Shown: positions 9,010-17,608 of the stretch, piece by piece
How positions within the stretch are numbered: position 1 is the first letter of the stretch
Layout: the number at the start of each line of letters is the position of its first letter
Origin: Clostridiaceae bacterium
GTDB taxonomy: Bacteria > Bacillota > Clostridia > Acetivibrionales > DUMC01
Assembly: GCA_012840075.1 (NCBI GenBank)
Contig: DUMC01000123.1
Span: forward strand, 1-47,372
Length of the DNA stretch: 47,372 nucleotides
Direction of reading: 5' to 3'
The notes under the pieces: generated by a model
What the model was told of the DNA's origin: nothing
Seen by the model: only the letters and a program-made list of their open reading frames with translations
The model's database searches: none
Translations under genes and position numbers: made by a program

Positions 9010-10086
9010 ATGACTGAATTTAAAACCATAGGAAAGTCAAAACAGTTTTATGATTTTTTAAAGAGCGAAATATTAAGCGGTGAATATAAACCAAATGATA
9101 AATTCCCGTCAATACGTGAACTGGCACAGAAGTATAATATTAGTACTGTAACGGTTAATTCCGTTATATCCAGCTTGGTTGCCGAAGGATACCTCTACGT
9201 GGAACAGGGTAAGGGTACATTTGTGAAAGAGGTTAAAAATGATCGCAGAAAAGGAAAGAAAATGATAGGAGTAATGTTTTTTGATTTCCGTTTGGAGAAT
9301 AATATTGAAGCAACCATGTTTAACAGTATCCAGGAGAATTTAAAGGATGATTACTATTTAATTCCGTATAACACCTATGATGATGTTCAAAATTTCTATA
9401 AAGGCTTGCGGGGGTTTACTGACCTGGAAGTGGACGGGCTTATTCTTGTACCACCTGCATCCGAAGCTTATGATCAAGATATAGTACGCAGTTTAATTCC
9501 GAAAAATATTCCGGTGGTGTTTATTAACAGAAAAATATCTTCTGTTCCTGCGGATTTTTTAGGTATGGACTTTGAAACTGCAACGTATATTGCCGTAAAA
9601 CATATTTTACAACAAGGAAGGCAAAATGTTTTGTTAATACGTTATTCCAGCCCCAGCATCAGTGAAAATATGACCAGGGGATACATTAAAGCATATAAGG
9701 AATTAGGAGTGCCTGTAGATACAAATTTGATTATTGATTGGCCTAAAATAAATGACGGAATTGATAATCGATTTAAAGAAAAATATACTAATATTTTAAA
9801 GAAAAAACAATATGTTAACGGACTGGTTGCATCAGATATTTTAATATATAAATACCGTAAAAGTCTGCATGAAGCAAATAGAGAAGTGCCCAAAGACCTT
9901 TCAATTGTAAGCATCAATGATACAGTATACTCAAGATTTATGGAGCCTCCGTTGACAACGGTACCTTTCCCTTCTGCAGAAATTGGTCAAAAAGCTGTAA
10001 AAATAATTATTGATAGAATTGAAGGGAAAAAATACGAATATATTCATGAGTATATTGTTAAGGATTTAATAAAGCGAAAAAGCTAG
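9010..10086 (+). CDS. GntR-type winged helix fused to LacI-type sugar-binding domain (AraR-like regulator)
   Basis: The 358-residue regulator has an N-terminal GntR winged helix at residues 8-75 (FPSIRELAQKYNISTVTVNS, ending EGYLYVEQGKGTFV) and a LacI/periplasmic-binding-type effector domain from about residue 84 (KKMIGVMFF) to the end, with TTVPFPSAEIGQKAVKIIIDRI typical of the C-terminal lobe. This AraR-like architecture usually means a repressor released by a sugar or sugar phosphate. It is transcribed from its own strong promoter and precedes the Gfo/Idh-aldolase-SDR-AKR operon by about 110 bases, so control of that operon is the likely job. The ribosome site is a weak TTGAGGT. The effector is unknown. 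Confidence 0.85.
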   Translation: MTEFKTIGKSKQFYDFLKSEILSGEYKPNDKFPSIRELAQKYNISTVTVNSVISSLVAEGYLYVEQGKGTFVKEVKNDRRKGKKMIGVMFFDFRLENNIEATMFNSIQENLKDDYYLIPYNTYDDVQNFYKGLRGFTDLEVDGLILVPPASEAYDQDIVRSLIPKNIPVVFINRKISSVPADFLGMDFETATYIAVKHILQQGRQNVLLIRYSSPSISENMTRGYIKAYKELGVPVDTNLIIDWPKINDGIDNRFKEKYTNILKKKQYVNGLVASDILIYKYRKSLHEANREVPKDLSIVSINDTVYSRFMEPPLTTVPFPSAEIGQKAVKIIIDRIEGKKYEYIHEYIVKDLIKRKS

Positions 10087-10200
10087 TTTAAAAACAGAAG
10101 CATAGTTCTTATAATTAGAATCTTCCAAATCAGAGAATTGTCCTATAAAAAATCTCAAATATCCAAAAAATAAAAGTTGGACTAAAAGGAGATGTTAATT

Positions 10201-11169
10201 ATGAAGGCGAGCAATCAATTCCCTTTTGGCGACAAAAAGCTTAAGCTGGCTATGCTGGGAATGGTGGATGGAAATGGACATCCGTATTCGTGGAGTGCCA
10301 TATTTAACGGGTATGATCCTGCAGAAATGGCAAAGTGCCCATATCCTGTAATTCCTGTTTATCTTGCCAAGGAACCGAAAGATACACTTCAAATTCCAAA
10401 TGCGGAAGTGACTCATATCTGGACCGATAACCCTGATGATGCAATTCATGTGGCAAAAGCCTCCAAAATCCCGAATATTGCAGAAAAGGCAACTGACGTC
10501 ATAGGTAAAGTAGATGCTGTGATTATATCAACAGATAAAGGGTACGAACATGTTGAAAGATGTCGTCCGTTTATTGAAGCCGGTATGCCTGTTTTTATTG
10601 ACAAACCTCTTACAGATAATATCAATGATTTGAAGCAATTTGTTGAATGGGAGAGACAAGGTGCAAAAATTATGTCTTCGAGTTGCATGCGGTATTCCAA
10701 GGAGTACGCACCTTACAGAATGTCCACCCATGATCTTGGAGAGCTTCGCTTTGTTACAATAACTACACCAAAATCATGGGAAAGATATGGTATTCATGCC
10801 TTGGAGGGGATTTATCCGATTCTTGGACCAGGTTTTGTATCTGTACGAAATACAGGAACTATAGAAAGAAATATTGTACATATTAAGCATAGCTCAGGAA
10901 CTGATGTTGTAGTTGCAGCTATCAGTGATATGTTCGGTAGCTTCGGAGTTTTGCAGCTTTGTGGAACAGCAGGACATGCAGAGGTAAGTTTTTCTGATAC
11001 ATTTTACTCTTTTAAAGCGCAGCTTATGGCTTTTGTAAATTATTTAAGAACGGGAGTAAGACCTTTTCCCTTTGAAGAAACTGTTGAATTAATGAAGCTG
11101 GTTATAGCAGGTATAAAAAGCAGGGAAGAAGGCGGTAGGAAAGTATTTTTAGATGAAATTCAAATATGA
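10201..11169 (+). CDS. Gfo/Idh/MocA-family NAD(P)-dependent oxidoreductase
   Basis: The 322-residue protein has an N-terminal Rossmann half (KLAMLGMVDGNGHPY, then DAVIISTDKGYEHVERCRPFIEAGMPVFIDKPL, the EKP-type lysine motif of the family in the form DKP) and a C-terminal alpha/beta half, ending in the usual GGRKVFLDEI tail. Such enzymes oxidise or reduce hydroxyls of sugars, inositols or sugar acids. The unusual first strand (GMVDGNGHPYSWSAIFNGYD) marks a subgroup found in carbohydrate loci. ATG 10201 is preferred because AAAGGAGAT stands seven bases before it; ATG 10192 overlaps that site. It begins a five-gene run on the plus strand with short spacing. Confidence 0.8.
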   Translation: MKASNQFPFGDKKLKLAMLGMVDGNGHPYSWSAIFNGYDPAEMAKCPYPVIPVYLAKEPKDTLQIPNAEVTHIWTDNPDDAIHVAKASKIPNIAEKATDVIGKVDAVIISTDKGYEHVERCRPFIEAGMPVFIDKPLTDNINDLKQFVEWERQGAKIMSSSCMRYSKEYAPYRMSTHDLGELRFVTITTPKSWERYGIHALEGIYPILGPGFVSVRNTGTIERNIVHIKHSSGTDVVVAAISDMFGSFGVLQLCGTAGHAEVSFSDTFYSFKAQLMAFVNYLRTGVRPFPFEETVELMKLVIAGIKSREEGGRKVFLDEIQI

Positions 11170-11209
11170 TTTGTTACTTTATTTAGAAAGAAGGTAAGGA
11201 GGAAGAAAT

Positions 11210-11998
11210 ATGGAGCAGAAAATAACTATGAGACCGAGCAGGGTGTTAGCAAAACTTCGTGCCGGTGAGGTTGTAAGTTGTACAAAAGTTAATCTTATGG
11301 ATTCAAGAGTAGTTGAAATTGCAGCTATGGCAGGATTTGATTGCATATGGACAGATATGGAACACATACCAAATGACTGGTCTGCTATTGAAAAACAAGT
11401 ATTAGCCGCTAAAGCATACAATACGGACCTGCTTGTAAGAATATCCAGAGGTGGATACAGTGATTACATAAGACCGCTTGAAATGGATGCAACGGGAATA
11501 ATGGTACCCCATGTCATGAGCTTGGAAGACGCCAGAAACGTAGTCAGAATGACTCGTTTTCATCCTATAGGCCGCAGACCCATTGACGGAGGAAATGCTG
11601 ATGGAGCATATTGTATGCTTGAACTTGATGATTATTTATATCAGGCAAAACATGAAAGATTTGTTATTATTCAAATTGAAGATCCTGAACCTTTGGATGA
11701 GTTGGAAGAAATTGCAGCTTTAGACGGTATTGATATGCTGTTTTTCGGACCGGGGGATTTCAGTCATGGAATTAGAGTTCCGGGTAAATTTGATCATCCA
11801 CTGGTTAAAGAAGCCCGTAAAAGAATCGCAGAAGTTGCAATTGCAAATAACAAATTTGCAGGAACAGTGGGTTCATTATCTAACCTTGATGAATTGATTA
11901 ATTTGGGATATCGCTTTATTTCCATTGGTGCAGATGTGTTAGCATTAACCGCTTATTTCAGGGATATAGCTAAAGGATTTACCAAGATTGTCAGTTAG
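11210..11998 (+). CDS. HpcH/HpaI-family class II aldolase (2-keto-3-deoxy acid type)
   Basis: The 262-residue TIM-barrel protein shows the family features: WTDMEHIPNDW with the catalytic histidine, VIIQIEDPE with the metal-binding glutamate and FFGPGDFSHGI with the metal-binding aspartate. Members split 2-keto-3-deoxy sugar acids or 4-hydroxy-2-oxo acids into pyruvate and an aldehyde using a divalent metal. AAGGAGG precedes the ATG by eight bases. Position between a sugar dehydrogenase and an SDR suggests it ends an oxidative route for an unusual sugar acid; the substrate cannot be read from sequence. Confidence 0.85.
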   Translation: MEQKITMRPSRVLAKLRAGEVVSCTKVNLMDSRVVEIAAMAGFDCIWTDMEHIPNDWSAIEKQVLAAKAYNTDLLVRISRGGYSDYIRPLEMDATGIMVPHVMSLEDARNVVRMTRFHPIGRRPIDGGNADGAYCMLELDDYLYQAKHERFVIIQIEDPEPLDELEEIAALDGIDMLFFGPGDFSHGIRVPGKFDHPLVKEARKRIAEVAIANNKFAGTVGSLSNLDELINLGYRFISIGADVLALTAYFRDIAKGFTKIVS

Positions 11999-12035
11999 GT
12001 AGGAAAGTATGAAACGGACAATAAAGGAGGCATTA

Positions 12036-12833
12036 ATGATGAACATATTGGATAGTTTTTCATTACACGGAAAAGTTGCCGTGATAACAGGCGGGGCCGG
12101 TAAATATGGAAGACAATTGGTAAGAGCTCTCTCACAAGCAGGTGCAAAAACATATGTAGCATCAAGAAATTTAGATAATCTTAAGAAGTTAGCAGCAGAA
12201 ATTAACGAAAATAATATTGATGGAAAATGTGGTACAGTAATACCTGCATATGTGGATCAGGGGGATGAAGCCTCAATTTTAAACTTAAGAGATGAAATTT
12301 TAGAACATGAGGATAAAGTGGACATTTTGGTAAACAATGCAGTATCAAGACCTATGAAAAGCTGGAATGATGATGTTTCCAAATTTGCTGAAAGTATGAG
12401 AATCAATGCTACCGGATTATTTTTGATGACAAGAACCTTTGGAGATATTATGGCCGAGGCAGGAAAAGGGTCAATAATTAATATTGGCTCAATACAGGGA
12501 ATGATAGGTCCGGATGGAACATTATACGAAGGACTGTCCTTCCACGGATTTGTACCTGATTATTTCTTCCATAAAGGTGGAATGATCAATTTTACAAGGT
12601 TTGTGGCAAGCTATTACGGTCCGAGAAATGTGCGTTGCAACTGCGTAAGTCCTGGAGGATTCCTGTCAGGTCAACCGGAAGAATTTATAGAAAGGTATTC
12701 TAGAAGAACATTCCTTGGCAGAATGGCAAATGACACAGATTTAATGGGTGTAGTAGTTTTCCTTGCATCAGATGCCTCTTTGTACATAACAGGAGCAAAT
12801 ATTCCTGTTGACGGAGGATACACAGCAAAATAA
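12036..12833 (+). CDS. short-chain dehydrogenase/reductase (SDR)
   Basis: A classical SDR of about 265 residues: TGGAGKYG nucleotide motif at 18-25, NNAVS structural motif, the serine of NIGSIQG, and catalytic Y176 and K180 in YFFHK. The C-terminus ITGANIPVDGGYTAK is typical. It likely oxidises or reduces a sugar or sugar-acid hydroxyl with NAD(P). The frame is open from 12009, but AAAGGAGG at 12023-12030 points to ATG 12036 or 12039. The gene follows the aldolase after a few bases and is surely in the same transcript. Confidence 0.87.
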   Translation: MMNILDSFSLHGKVAVITGGAGKYGRQLVRALSQAGAKTYVASRNLDNLKKLAAEINENNIDGKCGTVIPAYVDQGDEASILNLRDEILEHEDKVDILVNNAVSRPMKSWNDDVSKFAESMRINATGLFLMTRTFGDIMAEAGKGSIINIGSIQGMIGPDGTLYEGLSFHGFVPDYFFHKGGMINFTRFVASYYGPRNVRCNCVSPGGFLSGQPEEFIERYSRRTFLGRMANDTDLMGVVVFLASDASLYITGANIPVDGGYTAK

Positions 12834-12886
12834 AAAAAAGTGAAATCAGCTGAGGTACTTGAAAAATAGGAATCAAGGGAGTTGTC

Positions 12887-12929
12887 CCCATGCTTCGGTT
12901 CACATTCTGAAATCTATTCGAAGCATGGG
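12887..12929 (+). terminator. hairpin inside the operon, possible partial terminator
   Basis: CCCATGCTTCG (12887-12897) pairs with CGAAGCATGGG (12919-12929) around a 21-base loop, followed by AACTGTTTTTATG. The T-run is short and offset, so it could be a weak terminator or an mRNA stability element between the SDR and the aldo/keto reductase genes. Confidence 0.5.
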
Positions 12930-12970
12930 AACTGTTTTTATGTTCTCTTTTTACGATAGGAGGTATATTG

Positions 12971-13981
12971 ATGAATTATACTAAAATTAAAGGAATGAAC
13001 CTTTCAAAGCTTACTCTTGGTACAGTCCAATTAGGCATGAATTATGGAATTGCCAACAAAAGGGGAAAACCAAATATAGATGAAGCTTTTGAAATTCTTA
13101 CGGTTGCTTTAAGAAACGGTGTTAATTCTTTCGATACAGCAAGTCTTTACGGAAACTCCGAAGAGGTTCTGGGACAGTTTTTTACTTCTGAAGAATACAA
13201 AAACATAACTTTGGAAAAACAAAATTCATCCGTGAAATATGCTGATGAAAAGAATAACCAGCTAATTATAACAACTAAATTTAGAGTTATACCTAAAGAT
13301 AATCTTACAGATGCCGAAACTAATGGAAATATTTCTGATTCAGAAATTGAAAAACAAATATATCAGTGGGTTGAACATTCTCTGGAAAAACTGAAAATCA
13401 AAAAAGTTCCTGTTTATTTATTGCACAATGCAAAAGATATGACACAATATGGTAAAGTCGTTCCGGAGACACTGAAAAAATTAAAAAAAGAAGGATTGAT
13501 AGATAAAGTAGGGGTTTCAGTATATCATCCTGAAGAAGTTGAAGAAATGCTGAAAGAAGATTTATACGAAGCTGTACAATTACCCATGAACTTGTTCGAC
13601 CAAAGGATGATAAATAAGGGAATAATGCAAAAATTGGAAGATAAAAACATTATAGTTTTTGTGAGAAGTGTATTTTTGCAGGGATTATTCTTCCTGGATC
13701 CTGAGAACCTTCCCCAAAAAGTGCAGATGGCCAGGGAACCACTTCTACTGTTAAGAAGACTGGCAGATAAAGAGAGTATGAGTGTCGCTCAGCTTGCTAT
13801 TGCTTATATTCGGGATATGGAAGGAGTTAGCAGCCTGGTACTGGGTGTGGAAACACCGGAACAAATTATTGAAAATGTCAGATTGATGGATGCTCCTCCT
13901 ATAAGTGAAAGAACAAGATATGAAATTGAGGCCGGTTTCAAAAACGTACCTATCCTGGATATAATGGAAGGGTTAAGATAG
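12971..13981 (+). CDS. aldo/keto reductase
   Basis: The 336-residue protein begins in the AKR style (LSKLTLGTVQLGMNYGIANK) and keeps the catalytic tetrad elements: D and Y in FDTASLYGNSEEVLG, K in the TTKF strand and H in YLLHNAKD. The C-terminal SSLVLGVETPEQIIENV is the cofactor-binding end. It belongs to the group with a long insertion after beta-3 (about residues 70-110, charged). It should reduce or oxidise a sugar aldehyde or ketone with NAD(P)H. AGGAGGT at 12958-12964 fixes the start at ATG 12971. It is separated from the SDR by a hairpin but otherwise continues the operon. Confidence 0.85.
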   Translation: MNYTKIKGMNLSKLTLGTVQLGMNYGIANKRGKPNIDEAFEILTVALRNGVNSFDTASLYGNSEEVLGQFFTSEEYKNITLEKQNSSVKYADEKNNQLIITTKFRVIPKDNLTDAETNGNISDSEIEKQIYQWVEHSLEKLKIKKVPVYLLHNAKDMTQYGKVVPETLKKLKKEGLIDKVGVSVYHPEEVEEMLKEDLYEAVQLPMNLFDQRMINKGIMQKLEDKNIIVFVRSVFLQGLFFLDPENLPQKVQMAREPLLLLRRLADKESMSVAQLAIAYIRDMEGVSSLVLGVETPEQIIENVRLMDAPPISERTRYEIEAGFKNVPILDIMEGLR

Positions 13982-14050
13982 GGGATTTAGTATATATGTA
14001 ATATAAGAGCTTTAAAAAGATAAATGTTTTACAGGAAGGAAGTATACAAA

Positions 14051-14704
14051 ATGAGTAGCAAACTTGCGGTTAATCCTACTAAAGTCGAAAATAGCAGAGC
14101 TTTCGGAGGTTTGGATATTGTCAGGATGGCACCGGGAGATCAAAGTATTTACATTGATTTTATCTATAATAATAGAGATGAGGGCGAAGTAAGAAAAAAC
14201 AAATATGAAGTTTGTGTTGAGATCAATGAACTTGAAACGGAAAACAAAGCAGTTAATCTTACACTACCGGCAGATGCATCATATTTTGAATGCACAGGCT
14301 TGAAAAACGGGATAGACTATGAAATTGAACTTAAATTTAAAGAAAAAAGCACAGGTGAAATAAAGGCAAGAAGTCCGGTAAGGTTTTTCAGAACGGGTTT
14401 TGTGCCCGGAGTGGTAATAAATTATATTCATCCTGAAGATTATACTTATAATACTTCAGGTCGTTCACCTGCCAGTCCTTCAATAGTCAGGATTCCTGAT
14501 GGTAGCCTTTTGACATCTCACGATATTTACTGGGGGAAAGGAGGACAGAATCTCAGTAAAGTATTTGTATCAAAGGATAATGGGATGAGTTGGAAATATC
14601 TTTCCGATGTATATCCTTGTTTTTGGGGAAAACTTTTCATTCATAACGGCAACCTTTATATGCTTGGAACGAGTACTGAATATGGAGCATTATTAATATT
14701 ATGA
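14051..14704 (+). pseudogene. sialidase-like (BNR) protein with N-terminal Fn3-like domain, truncated
   Basis: Residues 1-110 look like a fibronectin-III-type beta sandwich (DQSIYIDFIYNN to DYEIELKFKEKSTGEI), followed by the start of a BNR propeller: GRSPASPSIVRIPDGSLLTS and one Asp box SKDNGMSW near residue 178. The frame ends after YMLGTSTEYGALLIL, where relatives continue for four or five more blades, so more than half of the catalytic domain is missing. The sequence after the stop is AT-rich and shows no continuation in other frames. GGAAGG precedes ATG 14051. Last gene of the Gfo/Idh operon; probably inactive. Confidence 0.7.
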
Positions 14705-15039
14705 CTACATTAATTTGCTTATATAATCATAGTTGATTTTTTTTATTATAGTGATGATTAAATTTGTCATAATAACCATATTTAAAATAAAAAAGCTATA
14801 TATTTTTGTGAGAAAACCATTACTCATCCTATAAAAATTGTGATATATTAGTATTGACTGACTCAGGCAGAAGATGACAGTGTACTTTAACAAAAATGTA
14901 ATCGCATCCTTTGGTAAAAAGTTAATGACATAATAATTATACTGAAAATACTATGATAAACTTATAAATACTATTAACAATCTGTAAGGCTTTAGAACAA
15001 CTGCAAATATTATAAAATGTAACTTATGGAGGAATCGCC
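14705..15039. other. AT-rich gap after a truncated gene
   Basis: About 335 bases without a supported gene. No insertion sequence, terminator or clear promoter was found; the downstream gene has a good GGAGG ribosome site at 15028-15032. Confidence 0.45.
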
Positions 15040-15936
15040 ATGAAATCATGTTTATTCCTATGTAGTTTTGGTTCTCGTTTTACTCAGGGATTAAGCCTTA
15101 AGGAGGCAGTAGACCTTGCAGTTGAGTATGGATTCAATGCAGTGGAGCCATACCCTGTAAATGAACTATCTACAGGAAATCTTTCTGCTGCAAAGGAATT
15201 CGGTGAATATTGCAGTAAAAAGGGAGTTGACATTCCATGCTTCTCAATGCTTGGTAGCCTCGAAGGTAAAGATTATAAGGATGAAGTTGAGCGCCTTAAA
15301 GGCTTTGTTGATGTAGCTGCTGCTATGGGAGCCAGGATGTTTCATCATACATTGGTTCCATCTTTAAGACATACCGCAGAGCATATGCCAATTTACAAGC
15401 AGATTTTACCTCAACTGATTTCAGCTTGTGAGGAAATATGCGACTATGCTGCAAAATACAATATCACTTGCGTGTATGAAGATCAAGGTTTCGTGATAAA
15501 TGGAGTACGTGCATATGAAGAATTTTACTTAAGTTTGGATAAACCAAACAAGGGTATTATTGCAGACCTTGGCAACATTCTTTTTGTAGGTGAGAAACCA
15601 CAGGATTTTACTGGACATTTCGCACCTTTTATTAAACATGTACACGTAAAGGATTACTTACTAAAATCCGGAAACAGTCCGTTCCCCGGTAATGAATGGT
15701 ACATAGCAGCTAATGGTGATTACATACGTGGTACTGTCTTAGGGCATGGTATTGTAAACTTTGTGCAGACGATAAATGTATTATTACGTGCTGGCTATGA
15801 CGGATACTATTCCATTGAATTTGACGGCATTGAACCGCCGGAAATCGGAATACAAAATGGTTTGAGAAATCTTCGTTATTATTACGAAGAAGCAGTCCGG
15901 CAGGTTAGTTTATCTAAAGAGAGAGCATTGCTGTAA
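15040..15936 (+). CDS. sugar phosphate isomerase/epimerase (xylose-isomerase-like TIM barrel)
   Basis: The 298-residue protein of the AP-endonuclease-2/xylose-isomerase-like superfamily shows metal-ligand positions on successive strands: E in CVYEDQGFV, D in GIIADLGNI, H in KHVHVKDY and E in YSIEFDGIE. Members epimerise or isomerise ketoses, or dehydrate inosose. GGAGG precedes the ATG by seven bases. It stands alone after the truncated sialidase-like gene and converges with the GHL10-type gene. The exact sugar is not predictable. Confidence 0.82.
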   Translation: MKSCLFLCSFGSRFTQGLSLKEAVDLAVEYGFNAVEPYPVNELSTGNLSAAKEFGEYCSKKGVDIPCFSMLGSLEGKDYKDEVERLKGFVDVAAAMGARMFHHTLVPSLRHTAEHMPIYKQILPQLISACEEICDYAAKYNITCVYEDQGFVINGVRAYEEFYLSLDKPNKGIIADLGNILFVGEKPQDFTGHFAPFIKHVHVKDYLLKSGNSPFPGNEWYIAANGDYIRGTVLGHGIVNFVQTINVLLRAGYDGYYSIEFDGIEPPEIGIQNGLRNLRYYYEEAVRQVSLSKERALL

Positions 15937-16009
15937 CAGGCTGTGAATAAATAGAGTCAGTCTTGAATTATTTACTTCTTTTAAAGAAAACTTTGCTAGG
16001 CAAATAAAT

Positions 16010-16039
16010 GGGTCGGGATTGAAGATTTTACCCTGACCC
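16010..16039. terminator. hairpin between convergent genes
   Basis: GGGTCGGG (16010-16017) pairs with CCCTGACCC (16031-16039) with one bulged base; TGTTTATAAT follows. It is a plausible weak bidirectional terminator for the epimerase and the GHL10-type gene. Confidence 0.45.
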
Positions 16040-16073
16040 TGTTTATAATCGCTTCGTCATTATAATCACTTTA

Positions 16074-17327
16074 TCATGTAATATCTTTCCACGTGTCATA
16101 ATGAAAATAGCATATTCCGTTATTCTTTTGATCGCTGATGCTATTTTGGGTATGTATATTGATATCCATTACAATATTTTTATATTCATCCAGCCTGTTA
16201 GCTGAAATGCTATATTCGTCTGTCCTAAGCAAACCAAAATACATAGGGATTTTTCTTTTAATTTTTTTCAGTTGTTTTGTGACAACATCTTTATAGTTTT
16301 CAGGAGACAGCCAATAATCCATTGGACAAAGGAAATCAACCAGGCCTTCATCTGCCCATTTCCACCATTCCTGTCCAAAATGTTTATACTCACTGGAAGG
16401 AGATAAAGGTTCATTTCTTAATTCATTGCCGTATGGAGAGTTGTACCATATAGCTGCAGATAACTGTGCATCGCTCTTAACTGAACATATGGATGTTTTT
16501 ATACACCTTACAAGGTTAGTTATAGTATCTGCGTGGAACTTATCCCATGAAACCTGGCAGTTGCTCAAAATCCATTTGGCTTTTTCGTTAGTTGTTTTTA
16601 ATTCACCGGGAATTTTTATTTTACTATGTTCCTGAAACAATTCAAGACAGCGGTCGCAAAAACAAAAATAGCACCTTCTGCGCAAAACTACACTTTTACC
16701 TATAGGGGGATCCATGTAAGAATTTTCTACTTTCTCTATAAAATAAGTAGTCTTAGAGCCGTCTGCCATTTCCAATTTAATTGGATATCCTTCTTTTAAA
16801 ATAAGGATAAGTTGTCCTGCATTCTTAGTGTTGATATCCAATATGCTGTCATAATAAAAATATCTTATAAAATCCAAATGAATACCTGATAACTTGTTGA
16901 ATGTTTTAAGAATATCTGAGCAGTAATTTGCTACTAAAGTTTTAACGCCATCGCTTGTTGGATCAAAAAGAAAACCACGGCCGCCAAGTGGTTCTTCCCA
17001 ATTTGATATGCCATGGTAATCCACGCAATAGTGGTTTTTTCCCTGAAGAGGCAGGCTGTTCTTGTCTTGAGTTATGCTTAAAAGGGTAGAGATCATACCA
17101 TGAACTTCGATGTTGTTTTCTGTACACTTATCAACGAGAGCATCAATAATTTTTATGCGAGAGTTATTAGCATGCTCACTTCTAGTTTTTAAATCCATCG
17201 GTGAAAATTGCAGCAGAAGTTTCGCTACATTATTCCTGATGCACCACGATATAAGTTGATCAATATGACCGATGTCCTTAATACTTCGACCTAAATACAG
17301 CCATGCAGCATTTTGTAAGTTTCTCAT
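16074..17327 (-). CDS. GHL10-type putative glycoside hydrolase
   Basis: The 417-residue product resembles the family-10-like glycosyl hydrolases (GHL10/DUF187 relatives): a TIM barrel with an N-terminal AAWLYLGRS strand, SGIHLDFIRYFYYD as the conserved strand with a likely catalytic aspartate, and VDFLCPMDYWLSPENYK as the late barrel strand. A CYFCFCDRCLELFQ cysteine group near residue 220 is unusual and could bind metal. There is no signal peptide. The start at 17327 is chosen because AGAGGGGGT lies seven bases upstream; the frame is open to 17375. It is transcribed divergently from the GH78-like gene from a promoter overlapped by the shared palindromic operator. Confidence 0.6.
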   Translation of the reverse strand: MRNLQNAAWLYLGRSIKDIGHIDQLISWCIRNNVAKLLLQFSPMDLKTRSEHANNSRIKIIDALVDKCTENNIEVHGMISTLLSITQDKNSLPLQGKNHYCVDYHGISNWEEPLGGRGFLFDPTSDGVKTLVANYCSDILKTFNKLSGIHLDFIRYFYYDSILDINTKNAGQLILILKEGYPIKLEMADGSKTTYFIEKVENSYMDPPIGKSVVLRRRCYFCFCDRCLELFQEHSKIKIPGELKTTNEKAKWILSNCQVSWDKFHADTITNLVRCIKTSICSVKSDAQLSAAIWYNSPYGNELRNEPLSPSSEYKHFGQEWWKWADEGLVDFLCPMDYWLSPENYKDVVTKQLKKIKRKIPMYFGLLRTDEYSISANRLDEYKNIVMDINIHTQNSISDQKNNGICYFHYDTWKDIT

Positions 17328-17453
17328 TATTTGTACCCCCTCTGCAATTTGCTTTTTCGTTCCTCTACATTGCAATCTTATTGTACATACTAAATAGTTA
17401 TACGTAAGATTATTAAGATTATCACAAGGTTATCAACATATGCATTATATGCA

Positions 17454-17491
17454 TATTATAATTATACTGACTGGTCAGTATAATTATAATA
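17454..17491. promoter_or_regulatory. 38-bp palindromic TetR-type operator between divergent genes
   Basis: Two perfect 18-base arms (17454-17471 and 17474-17491) flank a central TG. The core ACTGAC-TG-GTCAGT (17466-17479) is identical to the core at 22850-22863 upstream of the TetR gene. A -10-like TATAAT lies three bases outside the core on each side (17457-17462 plus strand, 17483-17488 minus strand), so a bound dimer would block both divergent promoters. Confidence 0.8.
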
Positions 17492-17511
17492 CTTAGTATA
17501 GCAAAAGTCAA
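17483..17511 (-). promoter_or_regulatory. promoter of the GHL10-type gene
   Basis: On the minus strand TTGACT (17506-17511) and TATAAT (17483-17488) are separated by exactly 17 bases. The -10 box lies inside the operator palindrome. Confidence 0.7.
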
Positions 17512-17608
17512 ATTAACAGAAAAAGAAAAAGGAGCTAGTGCACTTCTGTAGAATTATTTATAATATACTCAAAAATATACTCGAAGAAGAGAAAGGTGTT
17601 GAAAGCCA

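Noticed and set aside
14850-14875. TTGACTGACTCAG considered as a degenerate TetR operator or promoter
   Set aside because: Only a half-site matches, no palindrome and no -10 box at the right distance.
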